Positions 8,105 through 18,865 of a stretch of DNA of 64,000 bases are shown here, one piece after another. Positions within the stretch are counted from its first letter, which is position 1; every line of letters begins with the position of its first letter. The notes under the pieces are model-generated. The model had not been told where the DNA came from. It ran no database searches and saw nothing but the letters and a program-made list of their open reading frames with translations. The DNA is from Symbiodinium kawagutii (lineage: Eukaryota > Sar > Dinophyceae > Suessiales > Symbiodiniaceae). The stretch covers positions 240,759-304,758 of the forward strand of contig VSDK01000517.1 in the NCBI GenBank assembly GCA_009767595.1, in the 5' to 3' direction. Made by a program: the position numbers and the translations under genes.

Positions 8105-8220
8105 GACCTGTAAAGTCTGCCACCATTTCCTTTTACCATTTCTCCATGGCCATGGGATTTGTGAAGCTGTGCGCTTGAGGCGCACCGGGCAACTTGAAGA
8201 AAGCGAGCCAAAACAGTGTG
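8081..8220 (+). repeat. split direct repeat B1
   Basis: 140 bp matching 8288-8427 with one visible substitution (GCGCACC against GCGCGCC). It begins AAGGGTGGCAGGGAAACC and ends CAAAACAGTGTG. The pol stop codon at 8102-8104 lies in its first part. Confidence 0.9.
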
Positions 8221-8287
8221 ATGCCCTTCTATCACAGAGAAACCAGCTTGCTTGGGGGTCAAGAATTTGGCCCACCCTCCATCCCGC
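8221..8287 (+). repeat. split direct repeat A2
   Basis: Starts ATGCCCTTCTATCACAGAG directly after B1 and ends directly before B2. The first 51 bp match the left end of the element. The B1-A2 junction (GTGTG/ATGCCC) is what a circle made by joining the two outer ends would contain. Confidence 0.9.
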
Positions 8288-8427
8288 AAGGGTGGCAGGG
8301 AAACCTTTTGAGACCTGTAAAGTCTGCCACCATTTCCTTTTACCATTTCTCCATGGCCATGGGATTTGTGAAGCTGTGCGCTTGAGGCGCGCCGGGCAAC
8401 TTGAAGAAAGCGAGCCAAAACAGTGTG
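8288..8427 (+). repeat. split direct repeat B2 (right end of element)
   Basis: A 140 bp copy of B1. It ends CAGTGTG at 8427, after which the flank ATATCAT begins, identical to the seven bases before A1. Confidence 0.88.
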
Positions 8428-8545
8428 ATATCATATATAACTATATCATATATCATATATAACTATATCATATATCATATATAACTATATCATATATCAT
8501 ATATAACTACATCATATATCATATATTTATAAATATATCTCATGT
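8428..8545. repeat. AT-rich tandem repeat at the insertion site
   Basis: Tandem copies of an AT-rich unit, ATCATATATAACTAT alternating with ATCATAT. The same kind of sequence (AATTATATCAT) lies just left of the element, so the element probably inserted in or beside this tract. Confidence 0.75.
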
Positions 8546-8557
8546 ATATCCACCCTG

Positions 8558-8740
8558 TTGTTTCATCATGGTACCGCAGGAAAGATCCTGGAGCAGTTCG
8601 CACATGGCGCCAGCATCGGCTATGGAAGTGTCTTCTGCACCGGGCAAGATGTTCCTCCAGGGCTTCATCCCCAAGGCGTGGCCGAAGCAGCCCGGTTGGA
8701 AAGTGACGCAACGACAACGGCGGTGGCGAAGCAGAAATTA
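8558..8740 (+). CDS. possible exon, unknown
   Basis: A GC-richer island between AT-rich repeats. Two plus-strand frames are open. One reads GKILEQFAHGASIGYGSVF and continues to VAEAARLESDATTTAVAKQ. The other reads APGKMFLQGFIPKAWPKQPG. I cannot decide between them and recognise no family. A partial exon or a retroposed fragment would both fit. Confidence 0.25.
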
Positions 8741-8744
8741 TTAG

Positions 8745-8832
8745 CCACCATTGACACCATTAACCACCATTAGCCACCATTAACCACCAGTAACCACCAT
8801 TAACTATCTATTCACCATTGATTAACCATCAG
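8745..8832. repeat. ACCATTA-type minisatellite
   Basis: Degenerate tandem repeats of CCATTAACCA and CCATTAGCCA. The same motif recurs across the window, at about 9680-9740, 20390-20650, 43540-43780 and 54250-54300 among other places. Confidence 0.6.
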
Positions 8833-9595
8833 TAGTTGAAGAATCTCCAAGGTTTATTATCACTGGATTCATCAGTAGATTCATCAAGATTCCAAACAGT
8901 TGATACAGAAAGTGGCCCTTTCAAAGGTTGTCGACTTTGGCTTAATCTCCATGAGATTCGACAGATGAACGTTCCCATAGAATTCTGTTGGGGAGCAGTA
9001 TTCCGAAGTCATTGGAAATATTTGGTCATTCCTTGAAATCAGATTCCGAGATTTCAGGATATAAGTATAGATTCGATTCTTAATATCTTGACTCACTTAA
9101 TTCTCTGTCAGCATAGACTGATTCACTTCCCAATCGAAGCGCCACATCGAAGCCTCATGATGAAGTCACGGTCCGTAGCGGGGGCCTTTCTCTGGGAAAC
9201 GTTCACCTCACAGGTGGAGGTTGGAATACTCACAGGCACAGATTGTATCACTGGTGAGTAATGATGGTAGCCATGATGAATGATGATACATGGGAATTTG
9301 TATTAATAGTTATAATAAGCATGATCAATGATGAGAAATGATTACTGATGATACTATTATGAATTTGTCCTAATAATAATGATCGTAATAGCCATGATTA
9401 ATGATGAGAACGCACTATCCAGTCATCAATGGTTGAATTGCCTGTTGGCTAAACCACCTGCAAGGCAAAAAGAGAACTGCGCGGCCATCTATGCTGCGTA
9501 TCTACTCAGGTTGATGGATGGGTGGTGGAGCTGTGCGAATTGTGTGGGATCATAACTGGATTCTGCTAATGACTTGGCTGACTGGATTACCACTT
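8833..9595. other. no gene seen; ATGATGA-rich repeats
   Basis: Low-complexity sequence with scattered AATGATGA and AGCATGATTAATGATG strings at 9255-9430. Short open frames exist, but none has protein-like composition or splice-site context. Confidence 0.4.
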
Positions 9596-9790
9596 TATGG
9601 GTGTTTCTCAAAAGTCGGGCCCCCCCAATTCATCATAGATCATGTGGGGGTTTCTCCAGTCACAGGGATACCCCCTTTTCATCATCCTTTATGAACCATC
9701 ATTAACCATTATTAACCATGGTTGAAACCACCAAATTCACCAATCACGAATAAACCAACCATTTTTTGGGTCCCCAAGTCCTGTCTTGAC
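9596..9790. mobile_element. degenerate MITE-like element(s)
   Basis: The left part (ATGGGTGTTTCTCAAAAGTCGG, quoted in part: GGGTGTTTCTCAAAAG) and the C-rich arm that follows match the left end of the inverted-repeat family. The right part has ACCATTTTTTGGGTCCCC. Minisatellite sequence interrupts the middle, so this may be two broken copies. Confidence 0.35.
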
Positions 9791-10346
9791 CACCTCGTGG
9801 GACCAGACTAGCTGATCCAGTTCCAAGTCGAGGCCGGACCCCGTGATGACAGCCACTAGCTCAGCACACCAAGCCTCAGTAGATCACCAAGCCTAGACGG
9901 AGATAGTCAATTCAATAGAGAGACACAGAGAGAAGCACACACAAATGTCACATGTATATAGATATGTCTGTATACTCTTATATGTAACTATATGAGTATA
10001 TATATATGTTTCTGTTTATTTTGCATATTATGTGTAGATTGAAAGAACTACAGAATCACAGATAGAAGGTAGATATATGTGTAGACAGATAGAAACACAG
10101 AAAGGTTGATAGGTGGAGAGTAGAGGGGCGACCGTGCAAGTTCCATTCAGGGTGGCAAACTCCGTGCCCAAGGGAAATCTAGACAGACAAGAATTAGAAC
10201 AAGACATAGAAGACAGCTCCACCCAACACACTGTGCAAGCGGATTCTGGGGTGTATTTCTGTGGGTTGCGATAATTCCTATGGTTCATTGTTGCTTAGAC
10301 TATGAGACTACTTCTTTAATCATGGTATCTAGATTTACGCACAGAC

Positions 10347-10377
10347 GCCGTGGTTTGCCCGGAGGGCAAACCACGGC
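10347..10377. repeat. perfect hairpin, 14-bp arms
   Basis: GCCGTGGTTTGCCC at 10347-10360 is followed by the 3-base loop GGA and the exact reverse complement GGGCAAACCACGGC at 10364-10377. The arms are GC-rich against an AT-rich background. I see no transposase or flanking duplication. It could be a foldback remnant or an RNA hairpin. Confidence 0.8.
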
Positions 10378-10437
10378 TGTTCCTACCAATTGAACATTGC
10401 TCGAAGAATCAGTGAGAAACACCCTATATGCAGTGAT

Positions 10438-10535
10438 TTAGGGTTTAGAGTTTTTGGGGTTTAGGTTTTAGGGTTTATGGTTTTAGGGTTTTAGGGTTTA
10501 GGGTTTTAGGGTTTAGGGTTTTAGGGTTTAGGGCT
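10438..10535. repeat. interstitial telomere-like TTTAGGG repeats
   Basis: About a dozen copies of TTTAGGG and TTTTAGGG with a few variants (TTTGGGG, TTTATGG). TTTAGGG is the plant-type telomere repeat, also reported for dinoflagellates. Degenerate copies inside unique sequence mark an interstitial site. A few reverse-orientation units (CCCTAAACCCTGAAACCC) lie at about 14895-14912. Confidence 0.85.
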
Positions 10536-10539
10536 TGAG

Positions 10540-13500
10540 GCTTCTTGATTCTCAGAGTTTCAAAACAACGGGCCTGCGCAGGGTTTTGAACAGTTGACAA
10601 GACTAACTTCTGGGCAGGTCTTGTGCATCCGGGTAAACCATGGAGTCTTGCCGTAGATTTAGTTCGCTAGTACTCAACAGCCATCTGATCAACACAGCTC
10701 ATTGTTGCTTCAATCATGTCGGCTGTGTCCCTCGTTTTGCTGACAGCCGCAGCTTGCTCACCCATCATTCGGTTCCCTTTGCGTCAGGAAATAGCGTGTC
10801 TCTGTCGCAAAACCTGGCTCTCACGGACGCGAAACGACGTGAAAGTCACTCCGGCAGAGTTGGAGGGTGGCTGTTGGATTTGTTATCTTCGGAGGCTCGT
10901 TGTGCGCAGTTCAACACGAGTTGGGCGCATTCGGCCCATCCACAAGTGTTGCCTGGAGCAACAAAGATGATTCTTATTTCCCATCGAGGAAGCCACAATG
11001 TTCGTTACGCACAAACACAACCTACTCATAAGTCTCATAGGAGTCTCGTAAGTGTGACATGGTTGTGCATTTCTTGTGGATGCAAGGGTACTACAAGTGC
11101 TGGCTGCTTCGGGAGCAGATCTGCAAAGAGACAGACTTTTACCTAGAGAAGTTTGGTGGAACTGGAAATCACCAATGCTTGTTTTCTAAACAATAACAAA
11201 TTTATACTCAAAACTATGAATATGTAGGAAAGTCAAAACAATATCTATACTGAATGAAAGTCAAGATCCTGTCTCAAAGAAGACTTCTTCCGCACATTTG
11301 GTACCATATGTTGTAGCCGCACTAGACCACTGAACCTGCTGTATGATTTCCTGTTGACAACCAGCTTTTGGGGGTCCTCTTGAGGTCCCCTTGCAGTCAG
11401 TTTCAAAATTCAACTTGAGAGAATTGACACTGTGATCACTGTGATCCAACGAAGTTGCTGAGCAAGTGATGAGTGACATGAAGCGACATGAAGCATCCCA
11501 AGTTGGCCAACCTTGTTTCACTCCCATGGGGATCGTCAGAACTGGGCCAGCTTGACATTGTGATGCGCCACGCTGCCAGGTCTAGTCTCTATTGCATCCG
11601 TTGCCCACGGGGAAGAGCTTGAAGTCCATCAGGATGCAGGCAAGCCATTCTCGGCTCGGCCTGTCCATTGCACGCAGCATGGGCTTGACATCATTCGACA
11701 TCCCCAGGCAATCCCTTTTTGCTTGGCACCATCACGACATGTTAAAACCCATGTGAGTGGACAGCGTCGTTCTGCATGCATTTTTTCGACGCGTGATATT
11801 CACCTCATAGGAAAGCGATTTTGGGATATTTGGGTAGGATATTCAATTTGGCATTGAGGATTGATGGATGGTTGAGCTGAACAGGCGGCCGCTCACCCAT
11901 GGAGAAGTTTCCCGAGGAAGATGCAGCAGGCCAGCGTGTGTGGCGTTTGCCGGATGCCTGAATGATCAAGGTCCACTGGCACGCATGCAGGTCTCACCCG
12001 AAGTTTTCAGTTCAGAGGTCTACCAAGAGTCCGTAAACTGTTCACCTTGATGTTGGTAACGATGGGCACATTTTAAAGGCTTGACCCATAGCCCAGAAGA
12101 GCTGCGCAGACTGCTTGTTACTCCAACCAGTTTATGCATTCTGAGAGCCCATCACCTTGGAAGTCTTCATGTGCCTCTAATTCTTGTTCTTCACTAGGAG
12201 TTCGTTGATGTACCAACCACTGGTGGTTTCCTTACTGAAGTCATTTCGGGAATGATTGGGTGGTGACATAGCTGCATGGTGCCCCGCTTGATTTGACTTC
12301 CTCTGCTGCAGATGAGCTGACGACCCTACCATTCCAGGACTGGCCCCGAGTTGTTGGATGTGACAAAGACTAGGCGAACAACCTTTTATTTACCATTGTT
12401 AGCTATGTCCGATTGTTAATCACTGTCATCGAAGGAAGTTTAGAACTCAAACTTTGGAGTTATGAAAAGTTGCAGAAGGTAGTCCCGCAGCGAAGAGTGC
12501 AGAGATGTCAAGAGAGAGATGTGCCTGCGTGACAAATGTGTGTTTCAGTAGGTTTGTGCTGACAATTCTGTTTCGCGCCATTGGCCCACTTGGTGGTTCT
12601 CAGGGTGTTTTTGAGGGGGCCAAGGCTTTGGCACACTGCCTCATCCTGGGCACTGAAAACTGTTCTACGAGAAATTCTTCATGATTCGGTGGACGGTCCA
12701 GATCATGACACAACCCACAACAGAAATGTGGTCATGGGCCATTTGCAGGCCTGGATTTATCAACGAACCAACCAGGGAAATTGCATCATGCTCACATGGG
12801 ATGCCTAGAGATTGAGAGGTCATGAGAGCTAGTGGGATACTGGTGGATAATGCTGGTAGGTACTTGTCATATCCGCAAAATTGGGCGGTTCCTTGCGCTG
12901 TTTCCTGATTTTCCCAATATCCTTCCTGGAAAGGTTTCTTTTCATTTTTCAGTGCTGGTTTTGCAAAACCATTTAGTCATTCAGTGCCGGTTTCCTGGTC
13001 ACTAAATGGTTTTCTACCTGTACCTCCTCGAGGGATCATATCATTTAGTGACTTGGTACCTGGGCACCATCATGTACCGATGCTGCCTGCAGGACCTGAA
13101 TCAGGAGGGGCCAATGCTGCCTTGGGAGCCTGCGCGGATGCCCGATGTGGCGGAACCGACATTTCATCATGGAGAAAATGCAAACACTATCCACAACTAC
13201 TTCACAACTACCGAGATTTCCGTATGATTCTCCACGGGTCACGCTCTGCCAGATGGTCTGCTGCATTTTTGGGATTCATGATCCACGTAGTTGCCCCAGT
13301 TGTTGACCATTTGAACACTCTCACGCTTCTCTGTCAGCATGCAAACTTATATCATCAGCGGCTTTAAGAACGTTTGACAGGTGAAAAGCACAACAAGTCA
13401 CTTTTAGCAAAGCAAAACAGTGATAAGCAATGGAGAAAGAATCTCTTGGGGGCTTGGGGGACATGTTTGCATCAATGAGCATAGCAACAAGCGAAGCGTG

Positions 13501-14890
13501 TTGCAGAAATGAAAAGAAGCGGAGTGGCAAAACAGTTGCATGTACTCAGTGGTAGGTGTAACCTCTCATGGCAATAGGTGTGAATGTCATGGATACGCAT
13601 AAACAGTCTATTGTGCAAAATCCGTGACGGAGAGCAACAATACTCAATTGTTTTCACATGAACAACTGATCGATCCATTTTTGGGGTCCCATATTTTGCG
13701 AAATACCGCCCATTTAGCTTCAGCAAAACAACCCCAGATTTTGTCGTCGTTGGGTCCATCAAACCCTGCTGTTTCTGACCCTCGATCCTTGGGCGAAATA
13801 CGGGTCGTTCCGAGGTTCGACAGTTTCTGAAGCCTGGCAGTATCGCAACAGTTCACACCTCCAGAGCACAGAGTGCACGTGTCCTGGCGGGAACCGTTGC
13901 TGGTTGCGGTTGATCAGAGGTGGTGCAGGCACTGGCGACCATGGGAAGTGCAGACATGAACAGCTTTGATCTTGACTGCTCAACTGGTTGATTCTAAAAT
14001 TTTGGTGCTGCTTCTGTTGTGGCTGTTTTTGGAGCCTTCCCAGGTGTTTTGTCGGAACACCCCAGTCCCAAAGAGTCGACAAAGCTCCACGGCCACACTT
14101 GGTCAACTGGACCCTGGCTGAAGAGGCAGCTGGGTCGAGTGCTGTGCTTTCAGAGGTGTAGCAACCCCCACCCCCAAAACTGCTTTGCTTCCAGTGAAAG
14201 TGAACAGTTTTGTGGTTTGTTTGGTTGATTGCTTTTTTGATCCACATCCATTGGGGCATCTAGGAATTTATTCTCAACCAAGTAAAGATTTCTTTCTGAC
14301 ATAGTTCAATCGTGATTTCAGTAGCAACTGACTGGATGGTTTCTAGATATGCTTCAAGTGGCACATTTGTGCAGAGCTCTACCAGCCATCACAGTCGTGA
14401 TCGACACACTTTGCCCTTCTCTTGACATAGGGATAGTAATCTCACAGTCTTTCATACCATTCTGAAAGATCTGAAGATTGTTGAAATTTATAGTTGAATT
14501 GGACAACTTAGGAATTGGACAACTTAGGAATTGGACAAGTAGATGCCACACAAGCAGGTTACCTGATCGAAAATGGCTTTTCCGACAAGTTCTCCGACAA
14601 GCCTCGATCAGTGCATCCGTGGCAAATCGGGCTTACCCTGGCCTCTTGGATTGAATCTTTGCCTCGCAATCCAGGAAGCCGATCTTGGGAGACAACAACA
14701 GCAGTATCTACAACGCACCAGAAGAAAAAAATCAGCCTGATATCCACTGATATCCAAGATGTTTTGTTCATGTGTATTGATATATGTTTTCCGCACACAG
14801 ACACACACGTAATATGTATACGCCAAATGCCTGCCTCAGATGTTCAAAATCCTGCACATGTCCGTTGTTTGGCAACCTTTGAAATCAAGG
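10540..14890. other. no convincing gene; unassigned open frames only
   Basis: The longest plus-strand frame (10640-11146, 168 codons) has no recognisable motif, and another frame is open across its centre. Frames at 12581-12808, 12984-13367 and 14515-14898 are likewise unassigned. There are no tRNA-like or rRNA-like sequences. Composition is intron-like or intergenic. Confidence 0.4.
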
Positions 14891-14950
14891 CACCCTAAAC
14901 CCTGAAACCCTGAATCGACACCGTAGAACCTTTTCGCTACATCATAGCGT

Positions 14951-14985
14951 GTAGCCAGCTTTTGGCTCAAGTCCTTTTGGCCCAA
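14951..14985 (+). promoter_or_regulatory. relic dinoflagellate spliced-leader sequence, two tandem units
   Basis: GTAGCCA followed, after an extra GC, by TTTTGGCTCAAG (14960-14971) matches the 3' part of the dinoflagellate spliced leader (CCGTAGCCATTTTGGCTCAAG, quoted in parts: CCGTAGCCA and TTTTGGCTCAAG). A second, decayed unit, TTTTGGCCCAA, starts exactly 15 nt later at 14975. Fifteen nucleotides is the size of the leader piece left when trans-splicing re-uses the AG inside an older leader. It lies 61 nt before the ATG of an intronless gene, as expected of a gene returned to the genome from a processed mRNA. Confidence 0.7.
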
Positions 14986-15046
14986 AATCCAATTCAAGAT
15001 TCCTCCTAGTGCGTTGATGTGTTGAGTGCACTTGCCTTGACAGAAA

Positions 15047-16015
15047 ATGATTCAAGTCCATGTGACTTTACCGAGTGGTTGGAGTGAAGCCTTTTCACTT
15101 CCGCAGTCCTCTACTGAAAGGAACTTGAACAGACAGGCACAGCAGTTTTTAGGACAAAGGTTTCTGAAACTTATTGCTGCGGATGGACATATCCTGGCCG
15201 ATCCTCACAAGACACTGCAAGTTGCAGGCCTTAGAGATGGAGACCATGTCACCGTTGTGTTGCTGCCACCCAAGGTCGCAGCAACAAGCTGTGCCTTTGC
15301 ACTGTGGTGCAACGGGTTCGATGGGGTGATAGCGTGGGGCTCACCAAAATTTGGCGGCGACAGCTCTCCAGTCCAAGATCAGCTCCGCAGTGTGCAGCAG
15401 ATTCAAGGCACGCACTATGCATTTGCTGCCGTCCTTGCAGACGGGTCCGTTGTTACTTGGGGCAATGCACATGCTGGCGGCAACAGCTCTCAAGTCCAAG
15501 ATCAGCTCCGCAGTGTGGAGCAGATTCAAGGCACGAACTCTGCATTTGCTGCCGTCCTTGCAGACGGGTCCGTTGTTACTTGGGGCGATGCAAATCATGG
15601 CGGCAACAGCTCTCAAGTCCAAGATCAGCTCCGCAGTGTGCAGCAGATTCATTCCACGTACTTTGCATTTGCTGCCATTCTTGCAGATGGGTCGGTCGTT
15701 ACTTGGGGCGATGCAACTTCTGGCGGCAACAGCTCTCAAGTCCAAGATCAGCTCCGCAGCGTGCAGCAGATTCAAGGCACGCACGAAGCATTTGCTGCCG
15801 TCCTTGCAGACGGGTCCGTTGTTACTTGGGGCGATGCAGATTCTGGCGGCGACAGCTCCCAAGTCCAAGATCAGCTCCGCAGTGTGGAGCAGATTCAAGG
15901 CACGAACTCTGCATTTGCTGCCGTCCTTGCAGACGGGTCCGTTGTTACTTGGGGCGATGCAAATCATGGCGGCAACAGCTCTCAAGTCCAAGATCAGCTT
16001 CAGAATGTGCAGTGA
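15047..16015 (+). CDS. ubiquitin-like domain plus RCC1-like repeat protein, intronless
   Basis: A 322-residue uninterrupted ORF from ATG 15047. Residues 1-76 look like a ubiquitin-like fold: MIQVHVTLPSG, then a helix, then LKLIAADGHILADPHKTLQV and GLRDGDHVTVVLL. From residue 94 there are six 41-residue repeats built on VVTWGDANHGGNSSQVQDQL and AFAAVLADGS. This is the RCC1/BNR-type blade, with Gly-rich turns and a conserved Trp-Gly. RCC1-like propellers usually need seven blades of 50 or more residues, so six short repeats may form an incomplete or oligomeric propeller. The family is common in dinoflagellates from memory; its substrate is unknown, and a ubiquitin-pathway role is only inference. 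The relic spliced leader just upstream and the lack of introns indicate a retroposed copy. It seems intact. The last repeat ends early at LQNVQ. Confidence 0.85.
   Translation: MIQVHVTLPSGWSEAFSLPQSSTERNLNRQAQQFLGQRFLKLIAADGHILADPHKTLQVAGLRDGDHVTVVLLPPKVAATSCAFALWCNGFDGVIAWGSPKFGGDSSPVQDQLRSVQQIQGTHYAFAAVLADGSVVTWGNAHAGGNSSQVQDQLRSVEQIQGTNSAFAAVLADGSVVTWGDANHGGNSSQVQDQLRSVQQIHSTYFAFAAILADGSVVTWGDATSGGNSSQVQDQLRSVQQIQGTHEAFAAVLADGSVVTWGDADSGGDSSQVQDQLRSVEQIQGTNSAFAAVLADGSVVTWGDANHGGNSSQVQDQLQNVQ
15336..16010 (+). repeat. 123-bp coding tandem repeat, six units
   Basis: The TGG of each Trp-Gly falls at 15335, 15458, 15581, 15704, 15827 and 15950, an exact 123-bp period. A block of about 140 bp around 15500-15640 is repeated almost identically 369 bp (three units) later, which points to recent homogenisation within the array. 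Confidence 0.9.
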
Positions 16016-18750
16016 AGTTAAGCCACCAAAAATGGTGGTCTTCGCGGATTTGTCATCTGTTGGGGTGATCCACTTTTTGGTGTCAACAGGTGTCAAAGCC
16101 AGACAGTTTAGATGACAAGTGCGTTGCAAAAAAAATGCACATTATCAAGGAAGGAACATCCGCATGCGCGTATGTGTGCAAATATACAGTATACAAATAG
16201 TTACATATGAGGCAGAGACAAAATTATAGTCAATTGAGTTTAGCTGAAGCGTTACACGGAGATGTGTTTTGTCGATTTTACTCCAAAAACGATAGGGAAC
16301 AGCCAAAAAATGATACCCCAAAGGAGTACTCCAAAACTTGGAAAACGATAGGGGGCGTTCTAAAAGATTTGTGAATACACCTCAATAAATATGATTTTGA
16401 CGCCGCCACATGTATCTATGCAAATAGATGTACATATCATCATTAGTATGATCATTATCATTATCATTATCATTATTCTTTTAATTTTTACTATCATTAT
16501 CATTGTGAGTATCATTATTACTGTTATTATCATTATTGCTATTATCATTATCATTAGTATTATTTTTATACATGTAGATCTATTCCTTTTTTTGGCAAAT
16601 AATTTTGAATGGTAAGTATTAGGAATTGTTTGAATAGATATGAAAATATAAGTATCTACACGTTGATATGTGTAAATATTTCTGTACATGTACATGTATT
16701 GTGTATATTTATACTTCCTCGGATTGTCTCGGTTCCAATGAATACCTCCTGTACTCGCATATCCTATTCTCCCCTCACTGTCTCCATCGTCATTGTCAGT
16801 TACAAATTCCGGCTCTCGCATTCAGTGCCCGGGTCACATTCTTAGGCATCCCGATTTCCCCGAATCCACCGCAACCTTCTACCCATCTAGGGCCTGGAAC
16901 TATGGAAATCTTTGCCCTCAAGATGAAAGAAGAGCCGCTTAAACAACACTACCAGCCTCTAGGGACTTTAGTGGTTGCTTCTGCAGACATGTGGTCAAAC
17001 AGCTGGCTGCAACCCATCAGCGTGAACAAAGTGAGATCGCCAACTGTCTGCCTGCTGCTGACCATTGGCATTACGCCATCTTGAAGTTCCTTGCCTCAGT
17101 TTCCACCAGCCCAACCCGAGATGTCAGAACGAAATTCATCAAACGCCTGTTTGCTGCAGTTATTTCATCCTTTTGAGGCCATAAAAGCGGTAGACTTTTG
17201 CCGCGGGGAGCATACAAAAAACATAGATATTGATATGCACATATCAATACAAATGCATTTTAATGACCAAAAGGATCCACATATGTGCATGTAAACACAC
17301 GTAGATCAATGATATGCATACACAAATCTTTACGGATATGTATGATTGTTTCGAAACGCATCCATTTGGCCGCATCGCAACAGCTAGGTCGACCAGTGGT
17401 GACTCTCAACGAGCTTGGTGCTTTGGAAGGACACCTGGGGCCGCAACGCGGTGCGTGTGGCGCGCAGCGTGGGTCCAGCGGCCAAATTGCACAGACCATA
17501 GCACCATGCTTGCGTATGTGCCTTGCTTATGTGCCTTGCTTATGTGGATTGCTTATGTGCCTCTAAGTTTCAAGAAAGATGAAACCAACATTCACACACA
17601 TTTAAAGACATATCCAGGTAGATACCAATATGAATTCACCGAATTCGAACATCCAATTTTACACATCGAATTCGGTAGCAAATCCAGGTCCCACTTCTTG
17701 GGCAACCAGCTGACCCACGACGCAGGAACGCCCAGCTCCCCACGAGCGCTTGGGCGTACCTTGGCGTGGCGGAAGTGGGAAGATGAATCATCAATGACGA
17801 CCAACCACTAGTGAGATGACTCCATTACGATGGATAAGCATTCATAGTATGACTAGTTGGATCAACCATCAGATGTATCATATGGCAGATTTGTTGCTGA
17901 ATTCGATTGATGAAACTGGTACAAGTAGATATATAACCAACAACTGTAGTTGCATGACTAGTTGAATTTGTGTTGATGACACCCATTCATATCTTTTCAT
18001 GACAGCCAGCAACTCGGAATGGTTGCACAATTTGCAAACTACGTTGGACCGTTGGGCTGTTTTCCTTCTGTTGTACACTATTGATCTGCCAGTATCGATC
18101 TGCCAGTATGCTCAAGATTTCTGGGTTCAACACTTTGACATGTTTGATGATGACTAGCGAGTGCCTTGCAGAATAATCAAAATATTTGGACCTGAATTGA
18201 CTGAAAAAAGATCACAATTCGTCAGGTTTGGAGTCGACGTTTATAGATCTTTGCGAAGGGCAAAGATGATTGGGAGGTGGCCACCATCCTTTCTGCTGAA
18301 CGCGGCTTGTTTCAAGGCACTGGACGGACTACGGTCGAGTACTTGCACTTCCAAGGCGAAGATGTTGTGACCGGAGATCAATCGGAGTTGCAGCGGACAA
18401 ATGAACACATGAACAAACTGACCAATGCACAGAATCAAGCATCCCCAATCACCTTTAATCGAGTGTTTCTTTCTCATTGCTGAGCAGTAGATGCCGGAAC
18501 TGCAAAGAATGCACAGTGAAGTCAACCTGTTTCGCCTCGATGTCCCGATCAGGTTGGAGTTTGGACGACGACTATGCCTGCACTCTCTTCCGACAGAGCC
18601 TTTTCTCCAAAAGCACAACACATTTGGTGGCTTCTCAAAAAAGGAAACCCCCAAGATGGCCGGTTTATCATTATCAATGGTGTATAGAGGAGGACAACTG
18701 GGGTTACCCCCATGACTTTTTGGTGTCACCAACCAATTGTGATCGTGTGA
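16016..18750. other. 3' flank and intron-like DNA with microsatellites
   Basis: An 8-base A tract at 16128-16135 may be the remnant of the retroposed gene's tail. Degenerate ATTATC repeats fill 16435-16565. Frames at 16668-17176 and at 18241-18480 (WEVATILSAERGLFQG, HFQGEDV) could contain exon fragments, but I cannot place them. No RNA genes are seen. Confidence 0.35.
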
Positions 18751-18756
18751 TGGCAG

Positions 18757-18865
18757 ACACTCCAGGATCAAACTTCAAGAGCTCTGCCTCATCAACTTGT
18801 CTGAGAATCGCTTGACGGACCATTTCGTGAACTTTCTGCTGGAGGTGGCACCGGACTCCAGGGAA
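18757..18865 (+). CDS. leucine-rich-repeat exon (LRR island 1)
   Basis: Reading from CAC at 18758, the plus strand gives RIKLQELCLINLSENRLTDH followed by FVNFLLEVAPDS. This is an LxxLxLxxNxL leucine-rich repeat of the long, RNase-inhibitor-like type, with helix residues after the strand. A 3' splice site fits at ATGGCAG (18750-18756). The frame has no ATG, and the boundaries are estimates. With the islands at 19125, 20667, 22070 and 23100 it may be part of one LRR gene on the plus strand. No other domain is visible, so its partner is unknown. Confidence 0.5.

Larger units (their letters stand above)
818..8427 (+). mobile_element. Ngaro-like tyrosine-recombinase retrotransposon with methyltransferase domain
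   Basis: A 7.6 kb element delimited by split direct repeats in the order A1-ORFs-B1-A2-B2, the arrangement known for Ngaro-type elements of the DIRS order. A1 is at 818-868, B1 at 8081-8220, A2 at 8221-8287 and B2 at 8288-8427. B1 and B2 differ at one base that I can see, and the first 51 bp of A1 and A2 differ at one base, so insertion looks recent. The host sequence ATATCAT lies directly outside both ends (811-817 and 8428-8434). Coding content in order is a small membrane protein, an ORF with an RNase H1-N/viroplasmin-like end, a gag-like ORF and a 1406-codon pol. Pol holds RT, RNase H, a methyltransferase-like domain, a 2A-like peptide and a tyrosine recombinase. The long intact pol frame supports youth. 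A frame change in gag and an altered recombinase residue suggest that this copy may be defective. Confidence 0.85.

Noticed and set aside
15304-16129. Long frames in other phases and on the minus strand across the RCC1-like gene
   Set aside because: The 123-bp repeat is a multiple of three, so every frame stays open. Only the frame starting at 15047 has a ubiquitin-like start and RCC1-like blades.
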